A DNA stretch of 17,565 nt from Candidatus Uhrbacteria bacterium (GCA_003511125.1 DOJV01000029.1:1-17565), one strand, 5' to 3'. Positions 6,567 through 13,742 are shown, numbered from the stretch's first letter. Notes: generated from the letters alone by a model not told the origin. Numbers and translations: made by a program.

Positions 6567-6595
6567 TTCATAACAAAATCTCGAGAAATAATCAA
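6567..6595 (-). promoter_or_regulatory. Leftward promoter of the GC-rich unit
   Basis: On the minus strand TTGATT (6595-6590), a 17-bp spacer and TATGAA (6572-6567), each matching the consensus at 4 of 6 positions. It lies back-to-back with a perfect TTGACA at 6618-6623 on the plus strand, whose -10 is poor. Confidence 0.4.
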
Positions 6596-6673
6596 AAGCT
6601 TGGGTGGGGATAAAAAATTGACAAAAAACCTAAAAAACAAAAAGATGAAGCGTAAGCTCCACGGAGGTTTCTC

Positions 6674-7516
6674 ATGGCCACTAAAGGGCTTGAGTTGGAG
6701 ACGGCGTTCTTTGAGGCTCTAAAAAGGCATTTCTTCCTTATTCAAGACAAAGCTCTGGATCGACACGGAATCGACGCAATTATTGTAAGCGCAAAAACGG
6801 AAACCGTTATTCCGGTGGAAAACGCGTTGTATGTGCAGGTAACAACACGCTTAAGCGATTCTGAAAAGATTTTTCTTTTTCATAAACGCCTGCGCGAATT
6901 TAGGATCAAAAAAACCGCTTACATTGAAATTGACGAGGAAAGAATCACTCCTAGTTTTGTCCATATGGCAACCGCGGCGATCAACGCCCTTCTCTTTGAC
7001 AAGCTATCGCCGGCAAACGCCTTAATCAGGATCAATGCTTCCGGCTATCAGCAAAAAGACGCCGACGAGATCGTTAGAAAATACCAGGCGTGGCTGGCCG
7101 GTCTTGGCGGACAAAAACTCTTTGGTGTCATAGTCTTCTGGCATTGGCAAGCTCAAGCTCGAGAAGAAAGACCCTCGGATGGCGACGATGATTATGAACA
7201 AGAAGTCACCGGCTCGATCTTGAACGAACAAGGTTATGGCTTTATAGAAGTTCTCGGCAAAGACCGATCCAAACGCCAGTCAGTTTTAAGATATTTCGCT
7301 CCAAGTCGAGAAATCGACGAGCCGCTGCGGAAAGCCCTGACGGATATCAGTGGCCGAGACAAAATGTCATCGCTGGTAGTTAGCTTTGAAGATGGTGGTT
7401 GTCGCGTGGGATATTCCAAGAGAACCGCCAGATTTGTAAAGCTTTGTCCCGGCGAAATCATAACCACACCGTCACGGAGACCAAAAGGCAAACCAGAAAC
7501 AACCGACGCGGAATAA
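6674..7516 (+). CDS. Two-domain protein: possible PD-(D/E)XK-like nuclease domain plus cold-shock-like domain
   Basis: A 280-aa protein. The start is fixed by GGAGG at 6663-6667, 6 nt before the ATG; most other genes here lack such a site. Residues 1-110 show Glu8/Glu14 in a first helix, then HGIDAIIV (Asp34) and LYVQVTTR (Gln55, Thr57). This order resembles PD-(D/E)XK folds, but the usual (D/E)xK is replaced by QVT, so activity is doubtful. Residues 177-256 look like an OB/cold-shock domain: VTGSILNEQGYGFIEV matches the RNP1 pattern, ending VSFEDGGCRVGYSKRTARFV, with an inserted segment between. The C-terminus is basic (PSRRPKGK) and then acidic. Together this suggests a nucleic-acid-binding protein. 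It faces away from the GC-rich unit on its left and ends at a terminator. Both domain assignments are inference from short motifs. Confidence 0.6.
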   Translation: MATKGLELETAFFEALKRHFFLIQDKALDRHGIDAIIVSAKTETVIPVENALYVQVTTRLSDSEKIFLFHKRLREFRIKKTAYIEIDEERITPSFVHMATAAINALLFDKLSPANALIRINASGYQQKDADEIVRKYQAWLAGLGGQKLFGVIVFWHWQAQAREERPSDGDDDYEQEVTGSILNEQGYGFIEVLGKDRSKRQSVLRYFAPSREIDEPLRKALTDISGRDKMSSLVVSFEDGGCRVGYSKRTARFVKLCPGEIITTPSRRPKGKPETTDAE

Positions 7517-7542
7517 CTTCATAAATCCGCTTAGCCACTTCT

Positions 7543-7566
7543 ACCTCGCGCCAAGCGAGGTCTTTT
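7543..7566 (+). terminator. Intrinsic terminator after the cold-shock-like fusion gene
   Basis: ACCTCGC (7543-7549) pairs with GCGAGGT (7555-7561) around GCCAA, followed by CTTTT. It lies 27 nt after the stop. Confidence 0.75.
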
Positions 7567-7575
7567 AATTAACAG

Positions 7576-7605
7576 AAAAAACCGCAGAAAACCTGCGGTT
7601 TTTTT
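7576..7605. terminator. Bidirectional terminator, downstream of ddl
   Basis: ACCGCAG (7581-7587) and CTGCGGT (7593-7599) form a perfect stem around AAAAC, with five A before and a T-run after. It would terminate leftward transcripts from ddl and catch rightward read-through. It ends just before the ddl stop at 7609. Confidence 0.85.
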
Positions 7606-7608
7606 GTT

Positions 7609-8559
7609 CTATTTTTTCTCAATTGCCAACCTCACCAACTCATCCAACAACTCCGAATAACCCAACCCGCTCGCCATCCACAATTTCGGATACATGCTGA
7701 CTGAAGTAAACCCGGGGATGGTATTTATCTCATTCAACCACCACTCACCGGTTTTTCCATCCATCAAAAAATCAACTCTGGCCATCCCGCTACTGTTCAA
7801 AACATAAAACGCTTTTTTCGCGGTCGCGCGAAGTTTTTCGGAAATTTCCTCCGACAGCTCGGCCGGAATAATCAAGCCGGACTTTCCGTCGAGATATTTC
7901 GCGTTGTAATCGTAAAACTCGTTTGATGGAACGATCTCGCCCAAAACCGAGGCTCGCGGTTCATCGTTACCAAGAACAGAACACTCAATCTCTCGAGCAT
8001 TCTCCACGCCGCGCTCGACCAACACTTTACGATCGTGCTTAAAAGCAGTCTCGATTCCCCGCTCCAGCTCGATTAAATTTTTGGCTTTCGAAATTCCAAC
8101 GCTTGAACCGTTATTGGCCGGCTTAACAAAAAGCGGAAATCGAAACTCGCTCTGAATTTTTTCCAAAAACAAATTTTTATTCGATAGCCACTCGGCTAAA
8201 CGAATTTCCACCCAATCAACCACAGGAATTCCCGCCGCTCGAAGTAATTGTTTTTGGACGACTTTATCCATCCCCAAAGCCGAACCTAACACTCCACAAC
8301 CAACATAAGGCACACCGACAAGTTCAAGATACCCTTGAAGACAACCATCTTCACCAAAAGTTCCGTGAGTCAACGGAAAAACAACATCAAACTGACGCAA
8401 TTGTTCGGCTGATGGCCAATCGCCGTCTTTTTCGATTTTGACTGGAGTGATTTCGTATTTATTTTTATCCAACGCTTCAATAACCGAAGTGGCGGAGATG
8501 ACCGAAACTTCGTGCTCTGATGATTTTCCACCGAAAATAATCGCTAATTTTGTTTTCAT
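7609..8559 (-). CDS. ddl: D-alanine--D-alanine ligase
   Basis: A 316-aa full-length Ddl that joins two D-Ala with ATP in the cytosol to supply the peptidoglycan stem dipeptide. Motifs in order: IIFGGKSSEHEVSVIS with catalytic Glu15, HGTFGEDG (65-72), YVGCGVLGSALGMDK (85-99), FVKPANNGSSVGI (144-156) on the ATP lid, EFYDYNAKY with Tyr216 (the Tyr of D-Ala-specific enzymes rather than the Phe of D-lactate-type ligases), ARVDF (260-264, Arg261) and NEINTIPGFTSVSMYPKLW (277-295 region, Glu277, Asn279). The ATG at 8559 overlaps the TGA of the upstream regulator (ATGA), which fixes the start. An ATG-like extension to 8589 would run 10 codons into the regulator and is rejected. It forms an operon with the regulator, so its supply may be under that protein's control. 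Confidence 0.97.
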   Translation of the reverse strand: MKTKLAIIFGGKSSEHEVSVISATSVIEALDKNKYEITPVKIEKDGDWPSAEQLRQFDVVFPLTHGTFGEDGCLQGYLELVGVPYVGCGVLGSALGMDKVVQKQLLRAAGIPVVDWVEIRLAEWLSNKNLFLEKIQSEFRFPLFVKPANNGSSVGISKAKNLIELERGIETAFKHDRKVLVERGVENAREIECSVLGNDEPRASVLGEIVPSNEFYDYNAKYLDGKSGLIIPAELSEEISEKLRATAKKAFYVLNSSGMARVDFLMDGKTGEWWLNEINTIPGFTSVSMYPKLWMASGLGYSELLDELVRLAIEKK

Positions 8560-9323
8560 AATTTTTTCCAAATTTCTTCGAACAACCACCTTTGATGATC
8601 GGCAAAATCTTTCGAGCGGACGATGAAACCAACTACTCCGGTTTTCTCGTTAAAACTCAGCATGGCAATATTGTCGCCATAAATGTAAGTCTCGTTCAAA
8701 AACGGAATCTTGCCGACAATTATTTTTGTTTGACGCAAAGAAGCGCGATCGGTGGTTTGAATTTCTCGAGCCTCAGTTGTGTCAGCGGCCAGAAGACGAA
8801 GCTTAATGTTTTTTTCAACGCGACGACGAATAAAATCTTCGTGATCGCGAGCGGTGAAAACTTTTTTCTCTTCATTAAAATTCGAATAAAGCAGAAGTTC
8901 GTCTGAAGTTTTTTCCAGAACATCTTCGACAATATTTCGCAAACCGTCTTGACCGGAAAAAAACTGCAAGACCGGCGAGTCATGACGCGAGCCGTATTCA
9001 GCTAGAAGATTCGGCATCTCTTCTTCAAGATTTTCCACTTGTTGACGCAGTCTGCGAATCTCGGTTCGCAATCTGGCAGTCATGGCTTTGGGCTCGCGAG
9101 GCCAAACCAACTTTGGACCCGACCCCAAATCTTCTTCCATTAACCCAAGGTCTTTCAAACTCTCAAAAGCCAAATAAGCCGACGAACGATCCATCTTAGA
9201 CGCTTTGGCAACCTGGCCAACCGAAGCTCGACCAATTCGATAACTAGTCAAAAAGAACGAAATGGCGTTAGGGCTAACACGCAATAGTTCTAACGCGTTT
9301 TTAATGGTTTTGAGCTCATTCAT
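8556..9323 (-). CDS. TrmB-family-like transcriptional regulator
   Basis: A 255-aa protein with an N-terminal winged helix-turn-helix (about 1-75: ISFFLTSYRIGRASVGQVAKASKMDRSSAY then ESLKDLGLM), a charged helix that may form a coiled coil (ARLRTEIRRLRQQVENLEEE, about 83-105), and a C-terminal domain (about 115-255) with LLLYSNFNEEKKVFTARDHEDFIRRRVEKNIKLRLLAAD. This is like the TrmB/phospholipase-D-like sensor region, without the HKD catalytic motif. TrmB-type proteins usually bind a small ligand, often a sugar, through this region; no ligand can be named here. Its TGA overlaps the ddl ATG, so the two genes are translated together. A GATAAT at 9357-9352 on the minus strand could be its -10, but the -35 is weak. 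The inverted repeat at 9492-9518 in the divergent leader is a candidate target. Confidence 0.8.
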   Translation of the reverse strand: MNELKTIKNALELLRVSPNAISFFLTSYRIGRASVGQVAKASKMDRSSAYLAFESLKDLGLMEEDLGSGPKLVWPREPKAMTARLRTEIRRLRQQVENLEEEMPNLLAEYGSRHDSPVLQFFSGQDGLRNIVEDVLEKTSDELLLYSNFNEEKKVFTARDHEDFIRRRVEKNIKLRLLAADTTEAREIQTTDRASLRQTKIIVGKIPFLNETYIYGDNIAMLSFNEKTGVVGFIVRSKDFADHQRWLFEEIWKKL

Positions 9324-9444
9324 AAGATAACAAAAAAATAAAAAGTGTGGAATTATCTTCTTTAAATTTAAATCAAAACTAACATATTTAGCTTTTTAAA
9401 GCAAAAAAATAAATTTTACTTTGTTGAAGATTAATCTACAGGTT

Positions 9445-9472
9445 TTGACAAAAATTATTTTTAAGTTAGAAT
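9445..9472 (+). promoter_or_regulatory. Strong promoter of the carbonic-anhydrase-like gene
   Basis: A perfect TTGACA (9445-9450), a 16-bp spacer and TAGAAT (9467-9472, 5 of 6). Transcription would start near 9479, giving a leader of about 58 nt that contains the inverted repeat at 9492-9518. Confidence 0.75.
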
Positions 9473-9491
9473 AACTCTCGCTCAAAAAAGC

Positions 9492-9518
9492 TTATCCAAA
9501 CAATAACTGTTTGGATAA
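9492..9518 (+). promoter_or_regulatory. Perfect 11-bp inverted repeat in the leader (operator or hairpin)
   Basis: TTATCCAAACA (9492-9502) and TGTTTGGATAA (9508-9518) are perfect complements around ATAAC. The repeat ends 9 nt before the ribosome site GGAGGA (9528-9533). It lacks a terminator T-run. It could be a regulator operator just downstream of the transcription start or an RNA hairpin. Confidence 0.7.
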
Positions 9519-9536
9519 ATGTTCTTTGGAGGAACG

Positions 9537-10013
9537 GTGGCTCACGAAAATTTTCACGCCGTTGTAATCAGGTGTCAAGACGGTCGTCTTGGAACGGTCA
9601 ACGCCGCTTGGCTAACCGAAATGCAAAAAAGTGGTCCGGTGGACGATATTTCCGTGCCGGGCGCGATCAAAGAGATTGTCGACTGGTATGGTAAATCCTG
9701 GTGGCGACGCTTTTTGGCCGGCGTTCTCATGAGCTTCGGCTTGCAAATCTCGCTTGTCATGCGCGGCCTCGAAGTTGCTGTCAATTTGCATGGCATCACC
9801 ACAATCTACCTTCAGGCGCATCGCGACTGTGGCGCCTATAACGGCAGTCGCGCTTTTTCGGAAAGCATAACCGAAAAAACCTTTCATCTGGCACAAATAA
9901 AACAGGCGGCGGAAATCATCCGCAAGCACTTCAAAAATCCAAAGCTTGAAATCCACCTCAAGTGGGTCGAGCTTCGAGAACACGATAAATGGGAGATTGC
10001 CGATTTCTCGTAA
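9537..10013 (+). CDS. Beta-carbonic-anhydrase-like zinc protein, short form
   Basis: A 158-aa protein if started at GTG 9537, which follows GGAGGA at 9528-9533. An in-frame ATG at 9519 abuts the leader inverted repeat, and using it would put the ribosome site inside the gene. Numbered from the GTG, IRCQDGRLG gives Cys13-x-Asp15-x-Arg17, the CxDxR zinc and Asp-Arg dyad motif of beta-carbonic anhydrases. IYLQAHRDCGAYNG gives His95-x-x-Cys98-Gly, the other two ligands. ISVPGAIKEI stands where the usual Asn-Ala-Gly-Asn strand lies. The protein is shorter than the typical 190-220 aa, lacks a long N-terminal arm, and carries a hydrophobic insert (FLAGVLMSFGLQISLVM). CO2 hydration is possible but unproven. 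It has a strong promoter, an inverted-repeat leader and a terminator, all unlike the sparse signals of its neighbours. Confidence 0.75.
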   Translation: MAHENFHAVVIRCQDGRLGTVNAAWLTEMQKSGPVDDISVPGAIKEIVDWYGKSWWRRFLAGVLMSFGLQISLVMRGLEVAVNLHGITTIYLQAHRDCGAYNGSRAFSESITEKTFHLAQIKQAAEIIRKHFKNPKLEIHLKWVELREHDKWEIADFS

Positions 10014-10029
10014 CCTCTCCCATAACTTC

Positions 10030-10063
10030 AAGTCTTGCCCAGAAAAACGGGCGGACTTTTTTT
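10030..10063 (+). terminator. Intrinsic terminator after the carbonic-anhydrase-like gene
   Basis: AAGTC and GCCC (10030-10040) pair with GGGC and GACTT (10049-10058) around AGAAAAAC, with a small internal loop, followed by a T-run to 10063. Confidence 0.8.
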
Positions 10064-10087
10064 AAATTTTACTATTCTTAAGATTTT

Positions 10088-11176
10088 CTATCTGTCGACT
10101 ACCATGACTTCGTAAATTTTGGCCTGACTGGCCCATTGAAGAACTCCGCTATTTTGTAATTTTTGAGCTTCCTTGAAAAAAAGCTCTAAAACTTTTTTAT
10201 TTTCCGGGACAAAAAGATTAGACGGAAAGTAGACATTGAATTTTGCAATTCTTGCGGTATCACGACCGTTGGCAAAATCGGTAATTTCTCTGACAAAAGT
10301 TTCGACATCGTCTGTTGTTAAGGGACAATCGTTGCCGCACTCCGGATGGACACCGTTACGATCACCGATCTCGGCATACATGGCAAGACTAAAAGTTTCT
10401 CCGGAACCCAAAAGCAAATCTCCGTCTTTGTCCGGAACAAAATCTTCGCATGAATTTATCCAAAAAGGATAAAAGCGTTCGTCACCAAGCGGGGCCGGAC
10501 GATGAAAAAGACTGGTCAAAATAGCTTCGTCGGTATAACCGTCTGGTCTGGCCGACATGGGCATGGAAAGATAAGCGAAAGCCACCGTCCCATCAACAAA
10601 ACTACAACCGGCTTGAAGACTGGCGGTATACCAATCGGATTTTGCACTAACCCCGGAACAACCGATAATATCAGTGTCAACCAGTTTTTTTAAGGCGTCG
10701 ATCCGTTTTTTAATAAAATCGGTCGCTAATTCGGTTGGCAAAACTTTTTTTGCCGGCAAATCAGGATGAACACCAACCCCATGGCCTCGTTCTAAAACTT
10801 CGGCCATAACGTTATCATCAAAATTAACACACCCTTCAGCAAACGGCAGACCGGTTTCAATGGTCAAAATAGCGTCATAATCTTCGGCTAAATCCATTCC
10901 ATAACGCACTTCCTCGGCCACCCTCTTAAAATAAATTTCTTGCGTGGCCGCCTCCACCCAAGCATCTTCTAAATGGGTCATGGTGGTTAAATAAAGAACG
11001 GCCGGAACCGTCTTGGGTACAATCTGAGGATCGGTTTGATTGTCTACGACGGATATGGAAGGTTTTTCGGCTAAATTTTCAGATGGTAAAAAATAAACAA
11101 AGCCAACAAAAAACAAACATCCTAAAACCACTAGACCACTAGAAATAATCAAAATTTTATTATAAGAATTTTTCAT
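10088..11176 (-). CDS. Membrane-anchored polysaccharide-deacetylase-like protein
   Basis: A 362-aa protein with an uncleaved signal-anchor helix (about residues 8-30) and a large extracytoplasmic domain. The domain resembles a diverged NodB/CE4 deacetylase fold: MTHLEDAW (66-73, His68, Glu70, Asp71) early, ERGHGVGVHPDL (129-140, His132, His137, Asp139) in the position of the RGHEIGNHT-type motif 2, then GCSGVSAKSDWYTASLQAGCSFVDG (172-196), like the later CE4 motifs with the substrate groove. The canonical DD and HxxxH are not fully kept, so activity and substrate are uncertain. It may act on peptidoglycan or a surface glycan, in keeping with the nearby glycosyltransferases. It is transcribed alone from an extended -10 promoter only 8 nt before its ATG and is probably leaderless. 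Confidence 0.55.
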   Translation of the reverse strand: MKNSYNKILIISSGLVVLGCLFFVGFVYFLPSENLAEKPSISVVDNQTDPQIVPKTVPAVLYLTTMTHLEDAWVEAATQEIYFKRVAEEVRYGMDLAEDYDAILTIETGLPFAEGCVNFDDNVMAEVLERGHGVGVHPDLPAKKVLPTELATDFIKKRIDALKKLVDTDIIGCSGVSAKSDWYTASLQAGCSFVDGTVAFAYLSMPMSARPDGYTDEAILTSLFHRPAPLGDERFYPFWINSCEDFVPDKDGDLLLGSGETFSLAMYAEIGDRNGVHPECGNDCPLTTDDVETFVREITDFANGRDTARIAKFNVYFPSNLFVPENKKVLELFFKEAQKLQNSGVLQWASQAKIYEVMVVDR

Positions 11177-11184
11177 ATGAAAAT

Positions 11185-11214
11185 ATTATAGCACTAATTT
11201 ATCAATCCGACCAA
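11185..11214 (-). promoter_or_regulatory. Extended -10 promoter giving a near-leaderless mRNA
   Basis: On the minus strand TGCTATAAT (TATAAT at 11190-11185), with TTGGTC 18 bp upstream (11214-11209) as a weak -35. The -10 box ends 8 nt before the ATG at 11176, so transcription would begin within about 2 nt of the start codon. Confidence 0.65.
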
Positions 11215-11285
11215 CCCACCAATGACTTATCGATTGAAAAAAAAGTTCTTCGGATTTTCTTGTAGAAAATCTCTTTTCCCTTGCC

Positions 11286-11372
11286 GGTCATCCTGAATTC
11301 TCCTCTCTTTGTCTGTTATCCTAAACACTTTTTCGCCTCTCTGTCATCCCTCACATGGCGTTCAAGATGACA
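11286..11372. repeat. Degenerate 28-bp tandem repeat with GTCATCC core
   Basis: GTCATCC (11287), GTTATCC (11315) and GTCATCC (11343) recur at exactly 28-bp intervals, with similar CCTCTCT-type sequence before the second and third. The last copy pairs with GATGACA (11366-11372) as a 7-bp inverted repeat to TGTCATC. It fills the 231-bp intergenic gap downstream of the glycosyltransferase gene; no ORF is seen in it. Confidence 0.5.
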
Positions 11373-11407
11373 CGGAAGACAAATACGACTTTTAAATTTG
11401 GAGAAAC

Positions 11408-12466
11408 TTATTTTTTAAATCCGTTCTTTTTTTTCTTTTTCAAACTCTCTTCAATCACCCGAGCGTAAACCCGTTCATAACCGGTAACCATTTTTTCCAC
11501 GCTGAAAAAATTCTCAGCCCGAGCCCGAGTGGCCCGACGACTGATTTTATCGATGGCTTTAATAGCCTTGGTCATGCCAGCCACGGTTTTGACCACGTAG
11601 CCGGTTTCTTTTTCTTGAATAACTTCGGGAATCGAACCAATATCCCAACCAATAACCGGCGTGCCGCAAGCCATGGCTTCGATCATGGAAAGACCAAAGG
11701 TTTCGGCGACTTGCGATGGGAAGAGGAGGCCTTTAGCGTTACGAAGATATTCAATCTTTGTCGGCACATCGGCCAAGCCGACGTATTTGATTTGTTCACC
11801 ATCAATCTTCGGCTCAATAAATTTATGCCAATAACCTTCTTCAAGATAGCTTGCTCCGGCAATAACCAACTTAACTTTAGCGGCCAAAGCGGCATCGATT
11901 GCCAAGTGTACACCTTTGTCTTCAGTAATCCTTCCGAGATAGAAAAAATAATCTTGAGGACTGGGGTTAAAGGTAAAAAAATCGGTATCAACACCATGAT
12001 AAATATTGGCTACCCAATTTAACTCTGGCATTTGTTTACGTTGGGCGTGAGAGAAGGAAACATAATTATTATCTTTGAAACGAAGAAAAAAAGGACGCAA
12101 ATCATCTTTAAATGGCGAGTGTATCGATTGAACCGTAGGGGTCTCTGTTAACCGAGAATAAAAAGCGGAAAGCAAACTAAAATGCGAATGGATAATATCA
12201 AATTCAGCTGCTTGAGAATAACATTGTGAAATCAACGAATGAAAATAATATCGAGTTAAACTTTCCGGGAGTTCTTTTTGCTTAACATCGATATCTGTCA
12301 CGGAAACCAACTGAGCTTTAGTCTGCGAATTCCCGGCTCCAAAAAGAACCACCCCGTGACCACGATCAACTAAATTATTTGTTAACAGGCCCACCGAAGA
12401 ATAAATAGCCCGGGAGCTTTCCGGCGATACCGGATGGTAATTATAAATAAGCTGCGCGATTTTCAT
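11408..12466 (-). CDS. Glycosyltransferase family 4 (GT-B) protein
   Basis: A 352-aa GT-B glycosyltransferase. The N-terminal Rossmann half starts MKIAQLIYNYHPVSPESS, with DIIHSHFSLLSAF and the QSIHSPF segment. The C-terminal nucleotide-sugar half has VANIYHGVDTDFF, FFYLGRITEDKGVHLAI, GLLFPSQVAETFGLSMIEAMACGTPVIG (the E-x7-E donor-binding motif) and GSIPEVI. GT4 enzymes retain the anomeric configuration and usually act on the cytosolic face of the membrane. It is the second gene of a two-gene operon; its ATG overlaps the stop of the upstream glycosyltransferase (ATGA at 12463-12466). The C-terminus is very lysine-rich (KKKKK). Donor and acceptor cannot be predicted; a surface glycan or glycolipid is likely. 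Confidence 0.9.
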   Translation of the reverse strand: MKIAQLIYNYHPVSPESSRAIYSSVGLLTNNLVDRGHGVVLFGAGNSQTKAQLVSVTDIDVKQKELPESLTRYYFHSLISQCYSQAAEFDIIHSHFSLLSAFYSRLTETPTVQSIHSPFKDDLRPFFLRFKDNNYVSFSHAQRKQMPELNWVANIYHGVDTDFFTFNPSPQDYFFYLGRITEDKGVHLAIDAALAAKVKLVIAGASYLEEGYWHKFIEPKIDGEQIKYVGLADVPTKIEYLRNAKGLLFPSQVAETFGLSMIEAMACGTPVIGWDIGSIPEVIQEKETGYVVKTVAGMTKAIKAIDKISRRATRARAENFFSVEKMVTGYERVYARVIEESLKKKKKNGFKK

Positions 12467-13653
12467 ATTTTCTTTTTTATTGATTTAAAAAGCTTTTCGT
12501 AATCGTCAAAAATTTTCTTGGCTCTAAATTCTTTTTCAAAATAATTTAAAAATTGTTTAGGCACCTCTTGAAAACAATTTTTCTCTATCCTCTCGATAAC
12601 CTTATAAGGATCACCGAAATCAATAATCCAATTTTCTAATTCGTTTTTTCTATAGATATCCGACCAACCGACATTGGGAGAAACCAAAGTAAACCTTTTC
12701 TGCAAAATCGCTTCTGAAACCACCGAAGCAAAGGTTTCAAATTCCGACGGCAAAATTAAAAGATCCATCCGTTGAAAAAATTTCGCGAGTTTTTTTGGAG
12801 GCATTGGAGGAACAACTTCGACATGACGAGAAATGACTTTTTTTTGACTCTTCAACACATGATTCTTTGATACTCTGGTGACCAAAAAGAATCTCCAATC
12901 TTTCCCGTTTTTTTTGGCGGCTTTCGATAGATCGATCAGAGCCTGCGGATTCTTAATCGGATCCCAACGGCCAACCATTCCGATCTTCAGAGCCCGATCA
13001 TCTTTTCTGGATTTTAACTTCTTGGAGCCTTTGGTAAAAATCTCGTTATAAGGATAAGAAATAACAGCGGCTCTTTTTTTATCAACTTTTATTTTCAAAC
13101 CTTTTTCGTACTCTTTTAAACAAAGCTCGTTTAAAAAAACCTCCTTGGCGGCCCGGCGGGATACGTCTCTCTCCATTTTTCTCATTAAAAAGAAAGCTTC
13201 TTTAGTGGACTTCTTAGAAATGTTTTTAAACTCCTTAAACCACAGACCGTGGTGGACAACAACCACCGGAATTCCGGCTTTGGTGGCCGCGTCGAATAAA
13301 TACCAATAAGCTATGGAAAAACCGTTTAGAAAAAAGATATCGGGTTTTTCTTGGAGGAAAAAATCACAAAGTAATTTTCTTGGCAAAACCGTACTTTTTG
13401 GAATTTTCCTTTTTTTTGTTTCAACAATATCAAAACTATTTAAACGCAAAGTTACATCTAAAATTTCGTGATCTTTTCTTTTGGTTCTGGAGACTTCGAT
13501 TATATTATCTTTCTCTTTTTTTCCATGAAGAATAAGCCCCACCAACTCGTGATTCTTTTTTGAAAAATTCTTAATAAAATTTTTGGTAAAATTTATCGTA
13601 CCTCCTTCACCTTTATAAATTTTATCGTAGTAGGTGTTAAACATTATCTTCAT
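12463..13653 (-). CDS. Glycosyltransferase, GT4/GT-B type
   Basis: A 396-aa GT-B protein, more diverged than its downstream partner. It starts MKIMFNTYYDKIYKGEGGTINF, with the glycine-rich acceptor loop. PDIFFLNGFSIAYWYLF and VVVVHHGLWFKEF belong to the N-domain. The C-domain has LKIGMVGRWDPIKNPQALIDL, RMDLLILPSEFETFASVVSEAI (the E-x7-E motif) and RFTLVSPNVGWSDIY. It is first in the operon with the GT4 gene at 11408-12466 and is translationally coupled to it. It is driven by a near-consensus promoter whose -10 lies 12 nt before the ATG. The gene is AT-rich and lysine-rich relative to neighbours, a common trait of surface-glycan loci that are exchanged between strains. Confidence 0.85.
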   Translation of the reverse strand: MKIMFNTYYDKIYKGEGGTINFTKNFIKNFSKKNHELVGLILHGKKEKDNIIEVSRTKRKDHEILDVTLRLNSFDIVETKKRKIPKSTVLPRKLLCDFFLQEKPDIFFLNGFSIAYWYLFDAATKAGIPVVVVHHGLWFKEFKNISKKSTKEAFFLMRKMERDVSRRAAKEVFLNELCLKEYEKGLKIKVDKKRAAVISYPYNEIFTKGSKKLKSRKDDRALKIGMVGRWDPIKNPQALIDLSKAAKKNGKDWRFFLVTRVSKNHVLKSQKKVISRHVEVVPPMPPKKLAKFFQRMDLLILPSEFETFASVVSEAILQKRFTLVSPNVGWSDIYRKNELENWIIDFGDPYKVIERIEKNCFQEVPKQFLNYFEKEFRAKKIFDDYEKLFKSIKKKI

Positions 13654-13665
13654 AAGCCCACAAAA

Positions 13666-13694
13666 ATTATAACTTGATTAACACCATGGGTCAA
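13666..13694 (-). promoter_or_regulatory. Near-consensus promoter of the glycosyltransferase operon
   Basis: On the minus strand TTGACC (13694-13689), a 17-bp spacer and a perfect TATAAT (13671-13666). The expected start near 13659 leaves about 6 nt of leader before the ATG at 13653, with no Shine-Dalgarno. Confidence 0.8.
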
Positions 13695-13713
13695 CCCTTT
13701 TACCATCACCCCC

Positions 13714-13742
13714 TTGATCTTTCTCAAAAAAAACTTTAAAAT
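13714..13742 (+). promoter_or_regulatory. Promoter of the GT2 gene, back-to-back with the leftward promoter
   Basis: TTGATC (13714-13719), a 17-bp spacer and TAAAAT (13737-13742). The start near 13749 gives a leader of about 10 nt before ATG 13759. The two divergent -35 boxes lie about 20 bp apart, so a single regulator could affect both. Confidence 0.65.

Noticed and set aside
6144..6722. A 192-codon plus-strand frame in the GC-rich region
   Set aside because: It is Arg-rich in its first half, overlaps the well-supported start of the 6674 gene, and has no ribosome site. Long chance frames are expected in GC-rich DNA, so I keep it only as an alternative to test.
8560..8589. Ten-codon extension of ddl
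   Set aside because: It lies inside the regulator gene; the ATGA overlap at 8556-8559 and the family start MKTKLAIIFGG argue for 8559.
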